A DNA stretch of 43,749 nucleotides from Paludibacteraceae bacterium (GCA_905235225.1 CAJOKE010000011.1:1-43749), one strand, 5' to 3'; shown: positions 24,862 through 34,949, counted from the stretch's first letter. The notes: generated by a model not told the origin, from the sequence alone. Translations and numbers: made by a program.

Positions 24862-24921
24862 CCATCCCACCCGCCACAGCCACTAATTCAGGGTCAGTTG
24901 GCAGTATTAGACGGTTGAATA

Positions 24922-24973
24922 GTATGGTTATTGTATGGTTATTGTATGGTTATTGTATGGTTATTGTATGGTT
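24922..24973. repeat. 11-bp tandem repeat array B
   Basis: Four full units of GTATGGTTATT plus GTATGGTT. It matches array A at 13171-13218, 11.7 kb away. It lies between two convergent genes. Confidence 0.95.
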
Positions 24974-24995
24974 TTGGTTCGGGAAAAGAAAAGAA

Positions 24996-25019
24996 GCGGA
25001 CACCGTAAGGGGTATCCGC
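24996..25019. terminator. Probable terminator hairpin between convergent genes
   Basis: GCGGACACC (24996-25004) pairs with GGTATCCGC (25011-25019) with one C-A mismatch, and is followed by a T-rich stretch. It could stop transcription from the EEP gene and from the surface operon. Confidence 0.6.
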
Positions 25020-25101
25020 CAAAGTATTTGTTGTTTCTTATTGATGTCCGATAAGAACTACCCAAAAGTCACATGACAAGCAGCATACAGACGCATGATA
25101 A

Positions 25102-28100
25102 CTACCAAACAATTACATGATAAGAAGTCGGTGTATTTGTTTGATTGTCCAATAATTGCACAATATACGAACCACGTACTCCTGGAGCAACAATCGGAGA
25201 ATCCTCATATGCTTGTTCGGAAACCCTTAAGCCCAATGCCGTAAACCAGTACGCCGTTCCTTTTCCTTTTATTTGAATAGGAGCATTTAGCGGCACCAGA
25301 TTGGGAATATCATTCATTCCGGCAATCTTTTCCGGCTGAATAGGACAAGTAATAAGAGTCAGATTATCTGAATTCCGTGTCAACGAAGCGGTATAGTATG
25401 CCGAAGCATCGAGACCTTCCGGAACATACAATATTGATTGTGTAGCCCCTTCTATGGGTTTTCCATTCTTATACCATTGATAAGAAGTGAATGTGTATCC
25501 TCCGTTATATTCGCTATTCTTTACCGCCAAGACATCATTCCATCGTTGGGCGAACACTTGTGTAGAGTAATTAACGACCAAGACAAACGGCAAAACTATA
25601 TTTCCGCTAATTGAGTCCTCAAAAGTTACAAATCCCTTATATCGGTTAGGTTCACATTGAGCCGGTATTTCCAATCGGATGACATCGGTTGTCAGGTTGC
25701 CGTGTTCTACCATTTGGAAATGGTCGTCAGACATTTTTAACGAATACAAATCCGTTGCCCCCTGGGTGATGTTATAATCAAGATCAACCCAATATTCACC
25801 ATGACATACGGTAAACAGCGTATCCATTTGTACGCGTAATTGCTCATAAACCACAAGGTCAACTATAACAACGGAATCGCAGCCAACCTGAGCCACCAGA
25901 TCAACCCTATAATGACCGGATTTATCAAAGGTTTCATTGCCGACATGCAACGTATCTCCTTTCATTATGAGTGTATCAATATACGTAAATATTGTATCAA
26001 CCATAATGAGATTAAGAGTGACAAGGCTGTCACAGCCAGTCCAAGCACCTACCGTTATGGTATCCGTATATAGCCCGGTCTCTGTATAATCGTTGCCATT
26101 AAAAGTATATGATGAACCATAACACTGCTGCACGGTAAGCGTATCACGCTTGGTACCGATAGCCGGTACATTTATCGTTTGATAGAGCGTATCCGTACAG
26201 GTAGAGAGATAGGCTATCAGTTTCAAATTATACTGCCCGCCTTCATTTGGATAGACATGTACGGGATTGAGTTCTCTGGAAGTAGTACCATCGCCGAAAT
26301 CCCAAAGTACATCTTCCACGACAGTAGAGGTATGGTCTATTTCTCCTGTTACCTGATTTGTTTCCTTGATGTGGCTACGATTGGCAAAATGCATATAATT
26401 AGTACACTCTACCGGCAGATGCTTGTATTCAAAGTCTGCACTCGGTTGATATGGTTTGGCACAAGCATACAATGTAAAGTAACAAGAAGAGTCTTGCTCA
26501 AACATCATATCTACGGCATAACGACAAGTATCTTCGGGTAACACCTTCAAGACACGTTCATGCCCGACAATAGTTGTCGGATCAGACTCCTTGTACCATA
26601 CATATTTAAATCCGTTAGGAGCAGTAAACTCCGTATTAACCTCACCGCAAGACAGACCTTCCAATTGCGCGGAAGCACATCCGAGAGTGAAATAAGCATA
26701 TCCGTAGTGTCCTCCGGCACCGCAGTCATTCGTTGTCAATTGAACGACGAGGACTGAGCCGTCATATGCAGAGAGATCAACACCGACAGTCGTCCAATCT
26801 TTCCAACGGATATCTCCGCCCGATTCGGGTTGGAACATCTCCCACTCCGCCTCTGCCGCCTTTTTATAATCAAAGTCAGCCGAGGCACATTTAGACACGA
26901 GTTGTCCGCTCGGAGTCAGCACACGCAGCGAGAATCCGGGATTGGGTTTACATTGGTCATTAGGATGCTGAAGCACGACTGCATATTTAAGTACCAACAC
27001 CGGACTTGTTTTCTTATCCACTCTGAAAAAATACTCCACTCGCTCCGCCTCTGAACCGACCTCCCAGTTTCCCAAACGTACAGAAGCTATTTCGCCTTCA
27101 GGAACTGTTTTTAACATGCCGCCGGTACGCGGATCCGTTTCGGATTGTGATATATGAAGCGTATGGCGGCTGGATTTAGACGCATAGCCGTCATCCACTT
27201 TGGCGTTCTTCCATGTTAATTTGCTAACCGGCATGTTAGTGCTGACCTTTTCATTGGCGATATAGCAATTCACACTATCCATTGTAATATAATCAATACA
27301 ATGATTCTGAGGGAAATAGAGCAAATACTCTGTTAACGTTGATTTAATACTAACCACATCGTCATCACAGACACTCCGAACATAGAAGTCACACAGTCCC
27401 TCACTCATGCCGGAGAAAAGTGCAGTGGTGTCGCTAACAATTTGCTCGTACCATTTGTCTTCCATATAGGAGTACAAGCGCGCAATATACCCGGTAGCAT
27501 TACCTACCCATGAAAGGCGGACTTTATTCCCCTCGCGTGATACAGTGAGGTCTTGCGGCGGAGGACAAGCCTTGCTATCAATAATAAGCACGTTATCGAT
27601 ACAAGCTCCGGGATTGGCGATTGTAGTAGCACCGGAAGTCAACCAAATGAAAGCAAGTCTGCGATGCTTGCCGTTGGATTTAACACGTATAACCGAAGTT
27701 TTCCATGTGGCGGCATTATTGAGGCCGTATTTGTCTTCAGCGACATTGAGCAAATACGATTTGAGGTCTCCGGCTATGGTCGTTGTTTGATTGCTAAGCA
27801 ACTGAATCGAATCCCCCCATCCGTTTCTGTCAGGCACCCACGCGACATAAATACTGTCCATATAACCCATTGCGCGCCAATCAAAGGACAAATCGTATTC
27901 TCCTTCACGCAGGTACACATCCGTGTAAGCGATCACATACCCAGCTGCCTGTTTATATTGCGCGGTTTTTCCGCCATCAGCGGAAATATACAATCCCTTT
28001 TTGCCACCATTATTAGCAGCCGTATCAATGACCCACGTATGGGGCATTGACTCCGCCATTATTCCATTATGAAGGAACCATCCCGCATTTTGCGCCTCAT

Positions 28101-28194
28101 CTTCAAAGTCACATTCATATATTGACGGGAATTGTGCATACATTGTTTGTACGGCAAGCAATCCAATAATGCTCAATAGTTTTAACTGTTTCAT
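25102..28194 (-). CDS. Large surface protein: jelly-roll, FN3, PKD and GCDS repeats, T9SS-like C-terminus
   Basis: 1,030 residues with a signal peptide (MKQLKLLSIIGLLAVQTMYA). Domains in order: a jelly-roll-like domain (about 25-210, ending GACIDNVLIIDSKACPPP), an FN3 domain (211-300), a second beta domain (300-540) with IRWKDWTTVGVDLS and CGAGGHYGYAYFTLGC, and a PKD domain around WDFGDGTTSRELNPVHVYPN. Two GCDS repeats follow (CYGSSYTFNGNDYTETGLY to TGCDSLVTLNL, and a second that has lost its first Cys), then an Ig-like YQWYKNGKPIEGATQ. The final 75 residues (YWFTALGLRVSEQ to YHVIVW) look like a degenerate T9SS sorting domain. It is the last gene of the operon and a paralogue of 28223. Predicted role: adhesin or matrix protein on the cell surface. 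Confidence 0.8.
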   Translation of the reverse strand: MKQLKLLSIIGLLAVQTMYAQFPSIYECDFEDEAQNAGWFLHNGIMAESMPHTWVIDTAANNGGKKGLYISADGGKTAQYKQAAGYVIAYTDVYLREGEYDLSFDWRAMGYMDSIYVAWVPDRNGWGDSIQLLSNQTTTIAGDLKSYLLNVAEDKYGLNNAATWKTSVIRVKSNGKHRRLAFIWLTSGATTIANPGACIDNVLIIDSKACPPPQDLTVSREGNKVRLSWVGNATGYIARLYSYMEDKWYEQIVSDTTALFSGMSEGLCDFYVRSVCDDDVVSIKSTLTEYLLYFPQNHCIDYITMDSVNCYIANEKVSTNMPVSKLTWKNAKVDDGYASKSSRHTLHISQSETDPRTGGMLKTVPEGEIASVRLGNWEVGSEAERVEYFFRVDKKTSPVLVLKYAVVLQHPNDQCKPNPGFSLRVLTPSGQLVSKCASADFDYKKAAEAEWEMFQPESGGDIRWKDWTTVGVDLSAYDGSVLVVQLTTNDCGAGGHYGYAYFTLGCASAQLEGLSCGEVNTEFTAPNGFKYVWYKESDPTTIVGHERVLKVLPEDTCRYAVDMMFEQDSSCYFTLYACAKPYQPSADFEYKHLPVECTNYMHFANRSHIKETNQVTGEIDHTSTVVEDVLWDFGDGTTSRELNPVHVYPNEGGQYNLKLIAYLSTCTDTLYQTINVPAIGTKRDTLTVQQCYGSSYTFNGNDYTETGLYTDTITVGAWTGCDSLVTLNLIMVDTIFTYIDTLIMKGDTLHVGNETFDKSGHYRVDLVAQVGCDSVVIVDLVVYEQLRVQMDTLFTVCHGEYWVDLDYNITQGATDLYSLKMSDDHFQMVEHGNLTTDVIRLEIPAQCEPNRYKGFVTFEDSISGNIVLPFVLVVNYSTQVFAQRWNDVLAVKNSEYNGGYTFTSYQWYKNGKPIEGATQSILYVPEGLDASAYYTASLTRNSDNLTLITCPIQPEKIAGMNDIPNLVPLNAPIQIKGKGTAYWFTALGLRVSEQAYEDSPIVAPGVRGSYIVQLLDNQTNTPTSYHVIVW

Positions 28195-28222
28195 AGGCCC
28201 GATATTATTACTTCTTTATTTA

Positions 28223-31200
28223 TCAATGAACTACAAGCACTTGCTGCGCATTTCTTTCGCCACCCTCTTCCTGCCATTCAAGGATATAGGTGCCGACTTC
28301 CGCAGGGGCAATGATGTACCCTTCGCCCGTAGGAGAACATTTTTCACTATATAACTGTCCCAATATGGTATAAAAACGAACGGTTACAGGTGCATCGCGA
28401 TGAAAAGCAATCAGTTGATTGGTTGTCATCAATTTGGGGAACGGGTATATATCCTCATGCAAGGTTGCCACCAAGGGACAGGATATCATTTTAACGCCAT
28501 CCGAAGCGCGAGTCAATTCCACCTGATACTCAGAACCGACCATTAACGGCTGATACAAATAGGATGATGTAGCCCCAGGTATGGCGACTCCATCCTTGTA
28601 CCATTGATAGTTCGTAAATGTATAATTTCCGTTATAAGCCGGTGCCAAAACTGTCAATACATCATTCCATTTTTGAGTTATTATTGAACTACTATACTCC
28701 ATGTCAAATGCCATGTCAAAATGCTGATTGCCACAAGAATGATGCTGATAAAAATCCATATTTACCTTATAATGATCCGGAATGACACCGATTGTATATG
28801 GGAACTCAATGTTTGTAAACCAATTATCCGTCACCTTGAGTTTGCGGAAATAACGCATTTCTTCGGATTGTGATTCAAAGGTGATAAGCAAGCTGTCAAA
28901 TTCGCCTTCCGTTGGTGAGTAATGGATAAGCAAAGATCCCTCACCGGCACACAAGATATCGGGAATAGGATCAACATCGACTTTCAACTTTTCAACTACT
29001 GATAAGGATAAATAAACCGTACTGTCGCACCCCCACTGATTCTTGGCATTAAACTTATAATCGCCTGATTCTATAAACGTATAACCACCAAAGTTATAGG
29101 GCATATCGCAGGAGCATACTGTATCGACCACAAAAGATGGCATACTGCGTTCATGTACGATAAGATTCAGAATGGATGTAGAATCGCAGCCCGCCACATT
29201 CGGACGCACATCATAATATGTACCGGATTGATCATATGCCTTGCGGCCAAATATATAGGAATCGCCCTCACATATTTCAGCATTGATAACAGAATCCTTA
29301 GAATAAATTGATGGCACAAAAATGGTATCGACCCTCACACTATCACAGATTCCACCGCCAATTTGGGCACGCATTGTTACAATGATTGTATCTCCATAAG
29401 AGTCAATTTCGCCGTTGGCACCATACACGGGATTAGCTAATGGAGAGCGGACTATTTCGCCTGCATGGTTTTGGAAAGTCCATGTGACCATTTCACAAGG
29501 CTCGGATGTATGTCTATCCCCGCTTTCCTCACGTAACATAACATGGCTCGTATTGACAAACGCCAGCACACTTTGACAATTACGAGGATTCCATTCATAA
29601 GTATAAGATGGTATCGGGTAACGGGGGTCCATAGTGGTTGACAAATCAAAGCAACAACCGTCTCCTTCAATCATACATGCGGTACAAGTGTACACCTCAT
29701 GTCCGTTTTTGGCTTCCAGAATACGGTCATGTCCTACTATCTCACCTTTCGAATCTGTCCACGTATAGGTAAATCCCTCCGGCGCATTGATAGCGATTGA
29801 AGAACTGGCACCGCAATTATCTGTGGTTAAAGACGCAGATATACAATCCAATGTAAAGTAAGCATAGCCGAAGTGACCACTCGCACCACAGTCGCCTGTC
29901 TCTAACTTGATATGAAGTTTACGACCATGATATGGTGCCAGATTCAATCCAACCGTTGTCCAATCCTTCCAACGGATCGAGTCTATAGATTCTCCATCTA
30001 TTTTCTGCGGGGGTGCAGTAAACCAAGATGAGGCATCTGCCGAAGAATAAATGAAGTTGGTAACGCCACAGGTCGGATGAACTAATTTTCCATTCTCGTC
30101 TAACACCTGCAAGCGGAAACCCGGTTCGCCGCTATGTCCCGGTTTTTCCAACAAAATGGCATATTTCATCACCAAAATAGCTTGAGAGAAAGAATCAACC
30201 TCATAAGTATATGTTATTGATTCATAGCCGTAACCATCATCCCAGTTTCCCAAGCGCACTGATGCCAAAGCACCATCGGGAATAGTCTTTAATCCGGGGA
30301 CCGGTCTGCCATACATATCGACACTATTCAACGTACATGGATCATAACGATCTTCCATCCAGTTAATTGTATGCTGACTCATAATGGATTCCTCTCCATA
30401 ATCAACCACACCTATACTATCCCATACAGGGGGAGCCTCCATACCACCGGATCCCACTCTACCATAGGTACAAACGACATCCGGACTATTAAGATTAACA
30501 TAATTAATACAGTGATTGTCGGGACACCATACGAGCAGATTAGAGATACAAGCATATCCACTTGTATCACGCTGCGAGGCAGAAGCACCGCGAACACGAA
30601 TATCATAACTGCCTTCTTCACGATAGGGAATGATGCATGTCTGAATGGTATCATCCGTAGCTATCAGCCCAGAAAAGCCATGTGTCCATTGTTGGGAAGA
30701 AGACTTTTTATACTCCACAGCATGAAAAGCCAATGTGGTTTTCCAAGTGACTATAATTGTAGAATCTTCACAATTGACATTGGCAGATAATTGATAGGGT
30801 CGTTTGACATTGGCAGACGCAATCTGAATATTATCGATGCAAGCACCCATAACAGGAGTCGTGGATTTAGACGAATTATTCACCCATATGAAGGCAAGAA
30901 TCCATTCTTCTTTGGAGTTCTTGTTATTGATACTGACACCGGCATCAATATTATTGACATCACCCACAATTGAGAAATTTGTCCATTTTTTTACGCCAGA
31001 TAACGACTTGTATACATTTACGCCGTCTGTAATTGGATAGAATTTTGACAAGACAGCATCACTAATCATGCCGCTGTTCTCATTAACATACTCCAGCAAG
31101 CCATGCGGGACACCCTTCTTGTCTATAAGGAAGTTCGTTTGCAAGAAAGATTTCAGTCCGATATACACATACAATCCCGTACTTGCGGTCCCCAATGTGC

Positions 31201-31552
31201 GGCAATCAAAAGAAATATTATAATGTGCAATCTTGCCATATGGCGTTTCCGGAAACTTTATGGTGCGATATGCCATTACAATATCCGCTGCAGCGGCATG
31301 AACCGCAGTAGAGCCACTATCCGCAGAAATATACAAACTATGTTTCCCCTCGGAACTTAAAGCATTTCCAATCACCCATTGATCAAGAGCATTAGAAGTT
31401 TTTGCATTAAGCGTCCAGTAAGTAGGTGTATTGTCATCTTCAAACTCAAAGCCACATTGCCATGGTATAGGTATTTGGTATGTTTCCACAGCAGACAGTG
31501 CAACGGACATACACAAGGACAATAAACATAGTATGTATTTCAGCAGTTTCAT
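28223..31552 (-). CDS. Large surface protein, paralogue of 25102
   Basis: 1,109 residues from MKLLKYILCLLSLCMSVALS (signal peptide); an in-frame upstream start at 31582 would lie inside the preceding gene and is rejected. The layout follows 25102: a jelly roll ending MGACIDNIQIAS, an FN3-like domain, then the shared block RWKDWTTVGLNLAPY and CGASGHFGYAYFTLDC. A PKD-like segment lies around VTWTFQNHAGE. Two GCDS repeats follow (ICEGDSYIFGRKAYDQSG to VAGCDSTSILNL; VCSCDMPYNF to WGCDSTVYLSL), and the Ig-like YQWYKDGVAIPGATS. The end (VRFYTILGQLYSEK to LVVH) resembles a T9SS C-terminal domain. Start and upstream stop are separated by one base (TAAGATG). There are 28 bases to the next gene. Confidence 0.8.
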   Translation of the reverse strand: MKLLKYILCLLSLCMSVALSAVETYQIPIPWQCGFEFEDDNTPTYWTLNAKTSNALDQWVIGNALSSEGKHSLYISADSGSTAVHAAAADIVMAYRTIKFPETPYGKIAHYNISFDCRTLGTASTGLYVYIGLKSFLQTNFLIDKKGVPHGLLEYVNENSGMISDAVLSKFYPITDGVNVYKSLSGVKKWTNFSIVGDVNNIDAGVSINNKNSKEEWILAFIWVNNSSKSTTPVMGACIDNIQIASANVKRPYQLSANVNCEDSTIIVTWKTTLAFHAVEYKKSSSQQWTHGFSGLIATDDTIQTCIIPYREEGSYDIRVRGASASQRDTSGYACISNLLVWCPDNHCINYVNLNSPDVVCTYGRVGSGGMEAPPVWDSIGVVDYGEESIMSQHTINWMEDRYDPCTLNSVDMYGRPVPGLKTIPDGALASVRLGNWDDGYGYESITYTYEVDSFSQAILVMKYAILLEKPGHSGEPGFRLQVLDENGKLVHPTCGVTNFIYSSADASSWFTAPPQKIDGESIDSIRWKDWTTVGLNLAPYHGRKLHIKLETGDCGASGHFGYAYFTLDCISASLTTDNCGASSSIAINAPEGFTYTWTDSKGEIVGHDRILEAKNGHEVYTCTACMIEGDGCCFDLSTTMDPRYPIPSYTYEWNPRNCQSVLAFVNTSHVMLREESGDRHTSEPCEMVTWTFQNHAGEIVRSPLANPVYGANGEIDSYGDTIIVTMRAQIGGGICDSVRVDTIFVPSIYSKDSVINAEICEGDSYIFGRKAYDQSGTYYDVRPNVAGCDSTSILNLIVHERSMPSFVVDTVCSCDMPYNFGGYTFIESGDYKFNAKNQWGCDSTVYLSLSVVEKLKVDVDPIPDILCAGEGSLLIHYSPTEGEFDSLLITFESQSEEMRYFRKLKVTDNWFTNIEFPYTIGVIPDHYKVNMDFYQHHSCGNQHFDMAFDMEYSSSIITQKWNDVLTVLAPAYNGNYTFTNYQWYKDGVAIPGATSSYLYQPLMVGSEYQVELTRASDGVKMISCPLVATLHEDIYPFPKLMTTNQLIAFHRDAPVTVRFYTILGQLYSEKCSPTGEGYIIAPAEVGTYILEWQEEGGERNAQQVLVVH

Positions 31553-31553
31553 C

Positions 31554-33779
31554 TTATCTAATCTGTTGTATATCAGCACCATTAGTAGATATAATTGTGA
31601 ATTCTACACGGCGGTTGAGCGCACGTCCCTCTTCAGTATCATTATCCGCTACCGGTTCGGATTCTCCCTTACCCTCTGTTTCGATACGTTCAGGATCTAT
31701 ACCGCGTTTAATAAGATCCCTCTTAACAGCATTGGCACGTCCTTCGGACAATATTTGGTTCGATTCATCGGAACCAATATTATCCGTATGTCCGGTAATA
31801 CGAATGGTAACATCTTCATTTTCAGTCAGGAAAGTAGCAAGGTCTTCCATTGCGGGGCCTGATGCCGGTAGAATATATGTTTTATTGGTTCCAAAGAACA
31901 AGTTATTAATCTTAACCTTTATACCCTCTTTAATCTTAGTCATATAAATCCGCAAGGTGTCTTGTGAGAATCGGATGGTATCGTCATATGGCATATATCC
32001 CGGATAACGCAGATGTGCCACATACTGACCTGCAATCAATTCAGTCACAAAGAGACCGTCATCGGCGGCTTCGCCTTCATACAGATTACGTTTGTCCTCC
32101 ACATCACCTATTCGCACATTTACAGCCAGAGGCTTGCGTGTATCAGCCGCATAAGCATATCCGCTTAAGGTGTAAACAATCGGCTTCGGCTCAGGACGTA
32201 AACGAATAGCCAAGGTATCACCCAAATCACGCTTATGCGCATATTGCAGCGTTTCTGAAGGATAGTAGCCTGTCTTTTCCACCTTGACTTCATAGTTGCC
32301 ACGAGCGCGACGGGCTACTACATAACCGGCAGAATTAGATGTGATGGATGAAGTCTTACCATCCTCATTTGTAAAGGTTACCTGAGCACCGCTCAAGCCA
32401 TTATCGGTATCAGCATCCAATACACGTGCCACCATTCGAGGGGCAGGCTCTGTCGGCATGCGCATCGGTTTCATCTGCTTACGCGGCAATTCATAGAACA
32501 CAGCCAGCTTGACACCGACAAGGAACGGATTCAATTTCGCAGACGAGGCCGAACTTGTCATTAATGAAGAAGTATAACTCAATGCCAACGGGTCAGAATT
32601 ATTCAAAAACACAGCAGGGAAATCATTGTCACCCAATGAGTTAAGCTGTAGCACATTCAACACTCCGTATTCAGCAAACAGACCTACACGGTAACGCAAA
32701 CGGTCACTAAATTTTTCCGGCTCACGTTTACTGCGAGGCTTTTCATCCTTTTTCTTGATAAGATTTTCAATATTAACACCGATCTCTGCCGACAAACCGA
32801 GATTGATGCCCAACTTGGTGTTTACTTTTGGCGACTCAAATGGTTGGTCTGTAACCAATGAATGAGTGTACATATTCACCATTGGATCATTCAACTCTTT
32901 GTCTTCAATAACGGTTGTCAGGTTTGTATTCACCTTGGAATTGCCCATGACATTCATTCCCACTTTCGCTCCTGCGAGGAAATACATCCGGTTCTTCCAA
33001 AACTCCATACCAGCAAGAACAGGTATTTGCACAAAGCCTGTTACGATATGGTCGCTCATGTCTGTGAAACGATATTGATAGGTCATCTTATCCACATAAG
33101 GCTCCATTCCAAACGTTCTGACCAACAGTGAGTTATCCTCGCTCTGTCCATAGACAGTATTGGTAGAAGTAAAGAATTCCATCTCTACACCTGTTGTAAA
33201 CAAGAAACGCTTGTAGCGTAACTGGTAGCCCAAGCCGACTCCACCACCAACTCCGCCCTTGGCGGAAGTTTGAAAGCCGCGTTGTATTTCCGGCTGATAG
33301 TTAAAGCCAGATGGGAACAGTGCCGAAAAGCCCGCTTGCCCCCATATACCGATACGATGAGCAATATCACGCGACATATATGAGGCGACTTTGGCATTAT
33401 ATTTCTCCACTTCACGTACCTTCATCTGATATTTCTGCGACTCTGACATCGTAGGTTTGGCAGACTCTTTTGACGAAGATGATGTTGCACCTTGAGTTTT
33501 TCCCTTCTCATTCCGGGCTTTTGCTTTGTCTGCAGCCTGCTGCCGTTTTGCCTTTTCCTTCTCGCGTTCCTTTTGAGCCTTCTCCTTCGCTTTAGCAGCT
33601 TTGGCTTTTTCTTTCTCACGCTCCCTTGCACGTTTAGCCTTCTCCTTCTCACGCTGTTTTTGCGCTTGCGTCATCGGCGTAGCAGCAATTGCACTACTTA
33701 TTACCGCACCATCAGTCAACACTATCATACACAATGCCATCACTACCATTAGGCGAATATGTTGCAAAAGAGTTCTCAT
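31554..33779 (-). CDS. Fusion protein: helical region, outer-membrane barrel, carboxypeptidase-regulatory domains, OmpA
   Basis: 741 residues. After a signal peptide (to about residue 33) comes a Lys/Glu/Arg/Ala-rich helical stretch (about 36-115) likely to form a coiled coil. Residues about 130-460 form a barrel: IGIWGQAGFSALFPSGF, VGLGYQLRYKRFLFTTGVEM, IPVLAGMEF, YFLAGAKVGMNVMG, FLVGVKLAVFYELPRKQ. Two small carboxypeptidase-regulatory (PEGA-like) domains follow (about 472-545, 550-625). The OmpA domain (about 630-727) has ITGHTDNIGSDESNQILSEG, RANAVKRDL and RALNRRVEFTI, the peptidoglycan-binding pattern. It overlaps the upstream barrel gene by 4 bases (ATGA) and the next gene follows after one base. 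A role linking an outer-membrane adhesin exporter to the cell wall is inferred. Confidence 0.85.
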   Translation of the reverse strand: MRTLLQHIRLMVVMALCMIVLTDGAVISSAIAATPMTQAQKQREKEKAKRAREREKEKAKAAKAKEKAQKEREKEKAKRQQAADKAKARNEKGKTQGATSSSSKESAKPTMSESQKYQMKVREVEKYNAKVASYMSRDIAHRIGIWGQAGFSALFPSGFNYQPEIQRGFQTSAKGGVGGGVGLGYQLRYKRFLFTTGVEMEFFTSTNTVYGQSEDNSLLVRTFGMEPYVDKMTYQYRFTDMSDHIVTGFVQIPVLAGMEFWKNRMYFLAGAKVGMNVMGNSKVNTNLTTVIEDKELNDPMVNMYTHSLVTDQPFESPKVNTKLGINLGLSAEIGVNIENLIKKKDEKPRSKREPEKFSDRLRYRVGLFAEYGVLNVLQLNSLGDNDFPAVFLNNSDPLALSYTSSLMTSSASSAKLNPFLVGVKLAVFYELPRKQMKPMRMPTEPAPRMVARVLDADTDNGLSGAQVTFTNEDGKTSSITSNSAGYVVARRARGNYEVKVEKTGYYPSETLQYAHKRDLGDTLAIRLRPEPKPIVYTLSGYAYAADTRKPLAVNVRIGDVEDKRNLYEGEAADDGLFVTELIAGQYVAHLRYPGYMPYDDTIRFSQDTLRIYMTKIKEGIKVKINNLFFGTNKTYILPASGPAMEDLATFLTENEDVTIRITGHTDNIGSDESNQILSEGRANAVKRDLIKRGIDPERIETEGKGESEPVADNDTEEGRALNRRVEFTIISTNGADIQQIR

Positions 33780-34753
33780 CGTATTACTTGATTATTATTA
33801 CGTTCTACCTTCTTATTACTACTATCGTATATTTTACGTCTTGGTTCATCCGGCAAACCGAATGTACATGTAAACTTCACTCCGACAACCATTGGTGTAA
33901 TGGTTGAATGATTCATTTCTATACTCATCAAAGCTGGGGTAACAAAAAACTTCAATCCTTCTTTTTCCGTCTCTTCATAATGCAATAGATGTCCCAAATC
34001 ACCGTCTTTCGAAGCAAAACTGAACATTCCGCCTGCCTCGGCAAACAAAGATATATATATTCTCGTATTTTTCTTTTGTGACTGGAATCCCGATGTTGAA
34101 ATAAACTCATCCAAGCGCATCCCCACTTCAAGGTGACCGGTCAACTTCATATCATAAGGCAAACTCAACCAACGGCTCTCAATAATCTCATCATCCACAA
34201 AAGCGTGATTGGTCATAGACATAAAGTCGTCCATAAATTGTTCATACTCACCATATGTTTTCAAATGGGATTCAGATTGACCCCGATCTAACACAATCAT
34301 GGACGGAGTCAATCCGACTAAAAAATAGAACTTCTTGTATTCATATCCAAACAGCAAGGGAACACCAAGGTCTATCACATGCGTTATATCCCTGCAATCA
34401 CTTACCATAGCATTCATAACAAACGCATCACCCTCTGTGTCTATCATGGGCAGACGGAGATGATCATTCGGTATCAAATGCTGATAAAAACCATAACGCA
34501 CACTCAAACCCGTTTGGAAAACAAAATCATTATAATACAGACGGTATCCACCCGATACAGCAGGAGAGAAACCATGCGGATTAGAGATAGCTTGCGTCTG
34601 GTTAATTAACGAAGAGTAACCAAAGTCCGCACTCACCCACATGAAATGATGCATTTCAGGAGCCAACTTCGTAAAACCAAAGACCGGCGAATTACCTAAA
34701 ATACCTAACAGACAACATACCAATATGACATGAATCCGATTGTGCATGTGCAT
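33776..34753 (-). CDS. Outer-membrane beta-barrel protein beside giant adhesin (SprF/PorP-like position)
   Basis: 325 residues with a signal peptide (MHMHNRIHVILVCCLLGILG, cut near 27). Strands resemble those of 31554 and 17208: HFMWVSADFGYSSLINQTQ, GGYRLYYNDFVFQTGLSVRY, VPLLFGYEYKKFYFLVGLTP, TPMVVGVKFTCTFGLPDEP. It is about the size of PorP/SprF family proteins, which are encoded beside giant T9SS adhesins and help display them, but sequence membership in that family was not confirmed. Met3 at 34747 is an alternative start. A good promoter lies upstream, so it begins the four-gene operon; the giant adhesin upstream ends at its own hairpin. Confidence 0.7.
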   Translation of the reverse strand: MHMHNRIHVILVCCLLGILGNSPVFGFTKLAPEMHHFMWVSADFGYSSLINQTQAISNPHGFSPAVSGGYRLYYNDFVFQTGLSVRYGFYQHLIPNDHLRLPMIDTEGDAFVMNAMVSDCRDITHVIDLGVPLLFGYEYKKFYFLVGLTPSMIVLDRGQSESHLKTYGEYEQFMDDFMSMTNHAFVDDEIIESRWLSLPYDMKLTGHLEVGMRLDEFISTSGFQSQKKNTRIYISLFAEAGGMFSFASKDGDLGHLLHYEETEKEGLKFFVTPALMSIEMNHSTITPMVVGVKFTCTFGLPDEPRRKIYDSSNKKVERNNNQVIR

Positions 34754-34795
34754 GGAACAGTAGTGTTTTACAACAGCATTTTTCTTTTCAGCGTG

Positions 34796-34827
34796 TAAAA
34801 GTACTACTTTTTTTTGAAATAGGCAAT
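34796..34827 (-). promoter_or_regulatory. Promoter of the surface-protein operon
   Basis: On the minus strand, ATTG (34827-34824) and TACTTTTA (34803-34796) are 20 bases apart, each one base from consensus. The leader to the ATG at 34753 would be about 35-40 bases. Confidence 0.65.
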
Positions 34828-34918
34828 ATTTATTGACTATTTTTTAAAAAAATACGTGTTTTTCTGTCTTTTTTCCACAAAATGTCACTTAAACCTTACA
34901 TTTTCACACACATATAAC

Positions 34919-34949
34919 AAGAGAAGCCTGCCTCAAGCAAGCTTCTCTT
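34919..34949 (-). terminator. Terminator hairpin after the giant adhesin gene
   Basis: AAGAGAAGC (34919-34927) pairs with GCTTCTCTT (34941-34949), extended inside by TGC/GCA. It lies 20 bases after the adhesin stop. It lacks a long T-run, so efficiency is uncertain. Confidence 0.65.

Noticed and set aside
33422..33873. Short frames on both strands over the Lys/Glu-rich region
   Set aside because: These are compositional shadows of the charged helix of the OmpA fusion protein.
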